Part shown: piece after piece, positions 62,594 through 64,000 of the stretch
Layout of the letters: each line of letters starts with the position of its first letter
Position numbering within the stretch: the first letter of the stretch is position 1
Assembly (NCBI RefSeq): GCF_009650095.1
Contig: NZ_CP045915.1
Span: 248,001-312,000, forward strand
Direction of reading: 5' to 3'
Length of the DNA stretch: 64,000 bases
Source: Gracilibacillus salitolerans
Lineage (GTDB): Bacteria > Bacillota > Bacilli > Bacillales > Amphibacillaceae
Translations under genes and position numbers: made by a program
The notes under the pieces: generated by a model
What the model was told of the DNA's origin: nothing
The model's database searches: none
What the model saw: only the letters and a program-made list of their open reading frames with translations

Positions 62594-63379
62594 ATGAATT
62601 CTGAAAAAATTTTAGCAAAAGAGCTTTCTTTTTCTTATGGAAACAGTGATATCTTAAAGGATATTAATGCCGTGATTAACAAGGGTGAGATTACGGTATT
62701 GCTTGGGGTTAATGGGAGCGGTAAATCAACTCTATTAAAAACAATAAGTAGATTACTAACGGCAAAGAAAGGAACTATTTATCTTGATGGTAAAGATATT
62801 GCTAACGAATCGAATCGAAGCATTGCTAAGAAATTGGCTATGTTGTCGCAAATTAATGAAACGCTTGACATGACAGTGTATGAGTTGGTTGAGCAAGGCC
62901 GATTTCCACATGCCGGGGCACTAAAGATGCTTCGTAAGCAGGACCATCAAGCGATCGACAATGCTTTAGAACGAACGAGCCTTCAGCACCTTCAACATCA
63001 TTTTTTGAATGAACTATCAGGTGGAGAACGTCAACGAGCCTGGTTAGCTTTGGCACTGGCCCAAGAAACGGAAGTACTTCTATTAGACGAGCCGACTACC
63101 TTTATGGACGTGCATCATCAAATTAATATATTGAACCTGATAACTTCACTCAATAGAGAGGAAGGAAAAACGATTGTGATGGTACTTCATGATATCAATC
63201 AGGCACTGGCTTATGCGGATCGGGTCATTGTATTAAGAGATGGTCGTATTTATAATAGCGGGCCGCCACTAAAAGTCATTACTCCAGACATGCTTTTTGA
63301 AGTTTTTCAGGTTAAAGCCAACATAATAACTGATCCAGATTCTCATCATACTGTGTACGTCCCATATTCTATAATATAA
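62594..63379 (+). CDS. Iron-siderophore ABC transporter ATPase (FecE type)
   Basis: The 261-residue ATPase has Walker A LGVNGSGKSTLLKTI (about 36-50), signature LSGGERQRAWLALA, Walker B LLLDEPTTF and switch His in MVLHDINQALAYAD. It drives iron uptake through the two FecCD permeases before it. It closes the operon. A terminator follows at 63448. Confidence 0.93.
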   Translation: MNSEKILAKELSFSYGNSDILKDINAVINKGEITVLLGVNGSGKSTLLKTISRLLTAKKGTIYLDGKDIANESNRSIAKKLAMLSQINETLDMTVYELVEQGRFPHAGALKMLRKQDHQAIDNALERTSLQHLQHHFLNELSGGERQRAWLALALAQETEVLLLDEPTTFMDVHHQINILNLITSLNREEGKTIVMVLHDINQALAYADRVIVLRDGRIYNSGPPLKVITPDMLFEVFQVKANIITDPDSHHTVYVPYSII

Positions 63380-63447
63380 AAAGAGGAATAAAAGATATTA
63401 TAGTGGTTTAGTTTACTTTTTTAGTCAGATATCAAATATAACAAAAC

Positions 63448-63503
63448 AAAGAGGATGCTCTACAAGTTGTTATGCACCAACCTTTTGGGCCATCCTCTTT
63501 TTG
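63448..63503. terminator. Terminator between convergent genes
   Basis: AAAGAGGATG and CATCCTCTTT, ten-base perfect arms, with a long loop and a T run on the plus strand. It ends the iron importer and lies just beyond the RelA-type gene's 3' end. Confidence 0.7.
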
Positions 63504-63509
63504 AAAATA

Positions 63510-64000
63510 TTATGATTTTTCTCCATTATCAGCTAACAATGATAAAAATTCAGGAGGAAAGATAACCGGTTTTTGCTCATTGCCATTAAGGTGATCGTCT
63601 TCTTTGAGTTGATTTACTTCCTTATGAATTCTCTCCATTCGTTCATCTAACTCATTTGCAGAAACTGCAGCATCTCTTAAATCATCACGTAATGCTTTAG
63701 GGATAGATTTGTTATATTTATAGTAGATTTTATGTTCCAAACTTGCCCAGAAATCCATTGCAATTGTTCTAATTTGAATTTCAGCATAAACATTTTCTAC
63801 CCGGTCTGACATAAAAATAGGTATCTGTACTATTAAGTGAAGACTTTTGTATCCATTTGGCTTTGGATTTTGTATATAATCTTTTTTTTCGATCAAAGTA
63901 ATATCTTTTTGTTCAGTTAGCATATCTGCTACTCGATAAATATCAGTAACAAACGAACAATTTATTCGAATTCCGGCAATGTCACGGATGTTTTCCTGAA
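63510..64000 (-). CDS. (p)ppGpp synthetase, small RelQ/RelP type (partial)
   Basis: The frame stays open to the window edge, so only about 163 C-terminal residues are visible. It shows ENIRDIAGIRINCSFVTDIY at the edge, PKPNGYKSLHLIVQIP (G-loop region NGYKSLH), VYAEIQIRTIAMDFWASLEH and a helical tail. This is the RelA_SpoT synthetase domain of small alarmone synthetases. The tail (KEDDHLNGNEQKPVIFPPEF) is typical of the RelQ/YjbM group. It makes the stringent-response alarmone from ATP and GDP/GTP. The N-terminus lies outside. Confidence 0.9.
   Translation of the reverse strand, partial: QENIRDIAGIRINCSFVTDIYRVADMLTEQKDITLIEKKDYIQNPKPNGYKSLHLIVQIPIFMSDRVENVYAEIQIRTIAMDFWASLEHKIYYKYNKSIPKALRDDLRDAAVSANELDERMERIHKEVNQLKEDDHLNGNEQKPVIFPPEFLSLLADNGEKS

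Noticed and set aside
1..64000. tRNA, rRNA, prophage, plasmid origin or CRISPR-Cas genes
   Set aside because: None was seen on either strand by reading; a dedicated tRNA or Rfam scan would be needed to exclude short RNAs.

Overview
The window is AT-rich, low-GC Gram-positive DNA, most likely from a halophilic or alkaliphilic member of the Bacillaceae (Gracilibacillus/Oceanobacillus/Virgibacillus-like). This is judged from gene content and style: strong AGGAGG ribosome sites, many TTG/GTG starts, a YesM/YesN/YesL sugar-uptake set, cre-like sites, an Mrp cation antiporter operon, a GH11-CBM36 xylanase, MutS2- and RelA-type proteins. No rRNA, tRNA or CRISPR array was seen. It is accessory chromosome: short one- to four-gene units, each with its own regulator, separated by mobile DNA and gene remnants.

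Layout. 0-8 kb: a hydrolase and a CGNR regulator diverge from a promoter with paired 15-bp inverted sites; a TetR/YhgE-type pair; an NmrA-like protein; a GNAT enzyme. 8.4-12.7 kb: an IS110-family element, with a long non-coding (bridge-RNA type) end, directly followed by a full group II intron with an RT-HNH protein. 12.8-16.8 kb: an M29 aminopeptidase homologue lacking two metal ligands, a small membrane protein, and a secreted protein broken by two frameshifts. 17.9-21.3 kb: LysR plus MFS, and an oxidoreductase with an internal stop. 22.4-28 kb: an eight-gene Mrp antiporter operon in the unusual Mbh-like order E-F-G-A'-B-C-D-D. 28-37 kb: AraC, RibD-C reductase, DUF899 and VOC genes, then an ECF sigma/MFS/monooxygenase unit; part of this block looks richer in GC. 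37-46 kb: ArsR/AHSA1/flavoreductase, Gfo-Idh-MocA versus WYL regulator, GNAT, serine hydrolase, and a MutS2-like protein without Smr. 46-52.6 kb: YesMN two-component system, YesL and a sugar ABC importer without its own ATPase. 52.8-64 kb: FMN reductase, VOC, ArsR, an ABC-2 exporter, a DNA glycosylase, the xylanase, an iron-siderophore ABC importer and a partial (p)ppGpp synthetase.

Two families of TIR-bounded, apparently non-autonomous elements run through the intergenic DNA. Family A (about 480 bp, three copies) contains a long hairpin whose stem shows a compensatory base change between copies. Family B (about 420 bp, two copies) has one copy inserted exactly in the hairpin loop of a family A copy. 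At least a dozen decayed genes (TetR, MarR, HMA, GNAT, SRPBCC, KtrB, C45 peptidase, resolvase, TnsD-like, IS1182, IS605 end, IS110 end) mark the region as a site of repeated insertion and deletion.

The clearest leads are the Mbh-like Mrp operon, the nested hairpin elements, the IS110 bridge-RNA end with its solo relic, the paired operators of the CGNR regulator and of the WYL regulator, and the ligand-less M29 protein.
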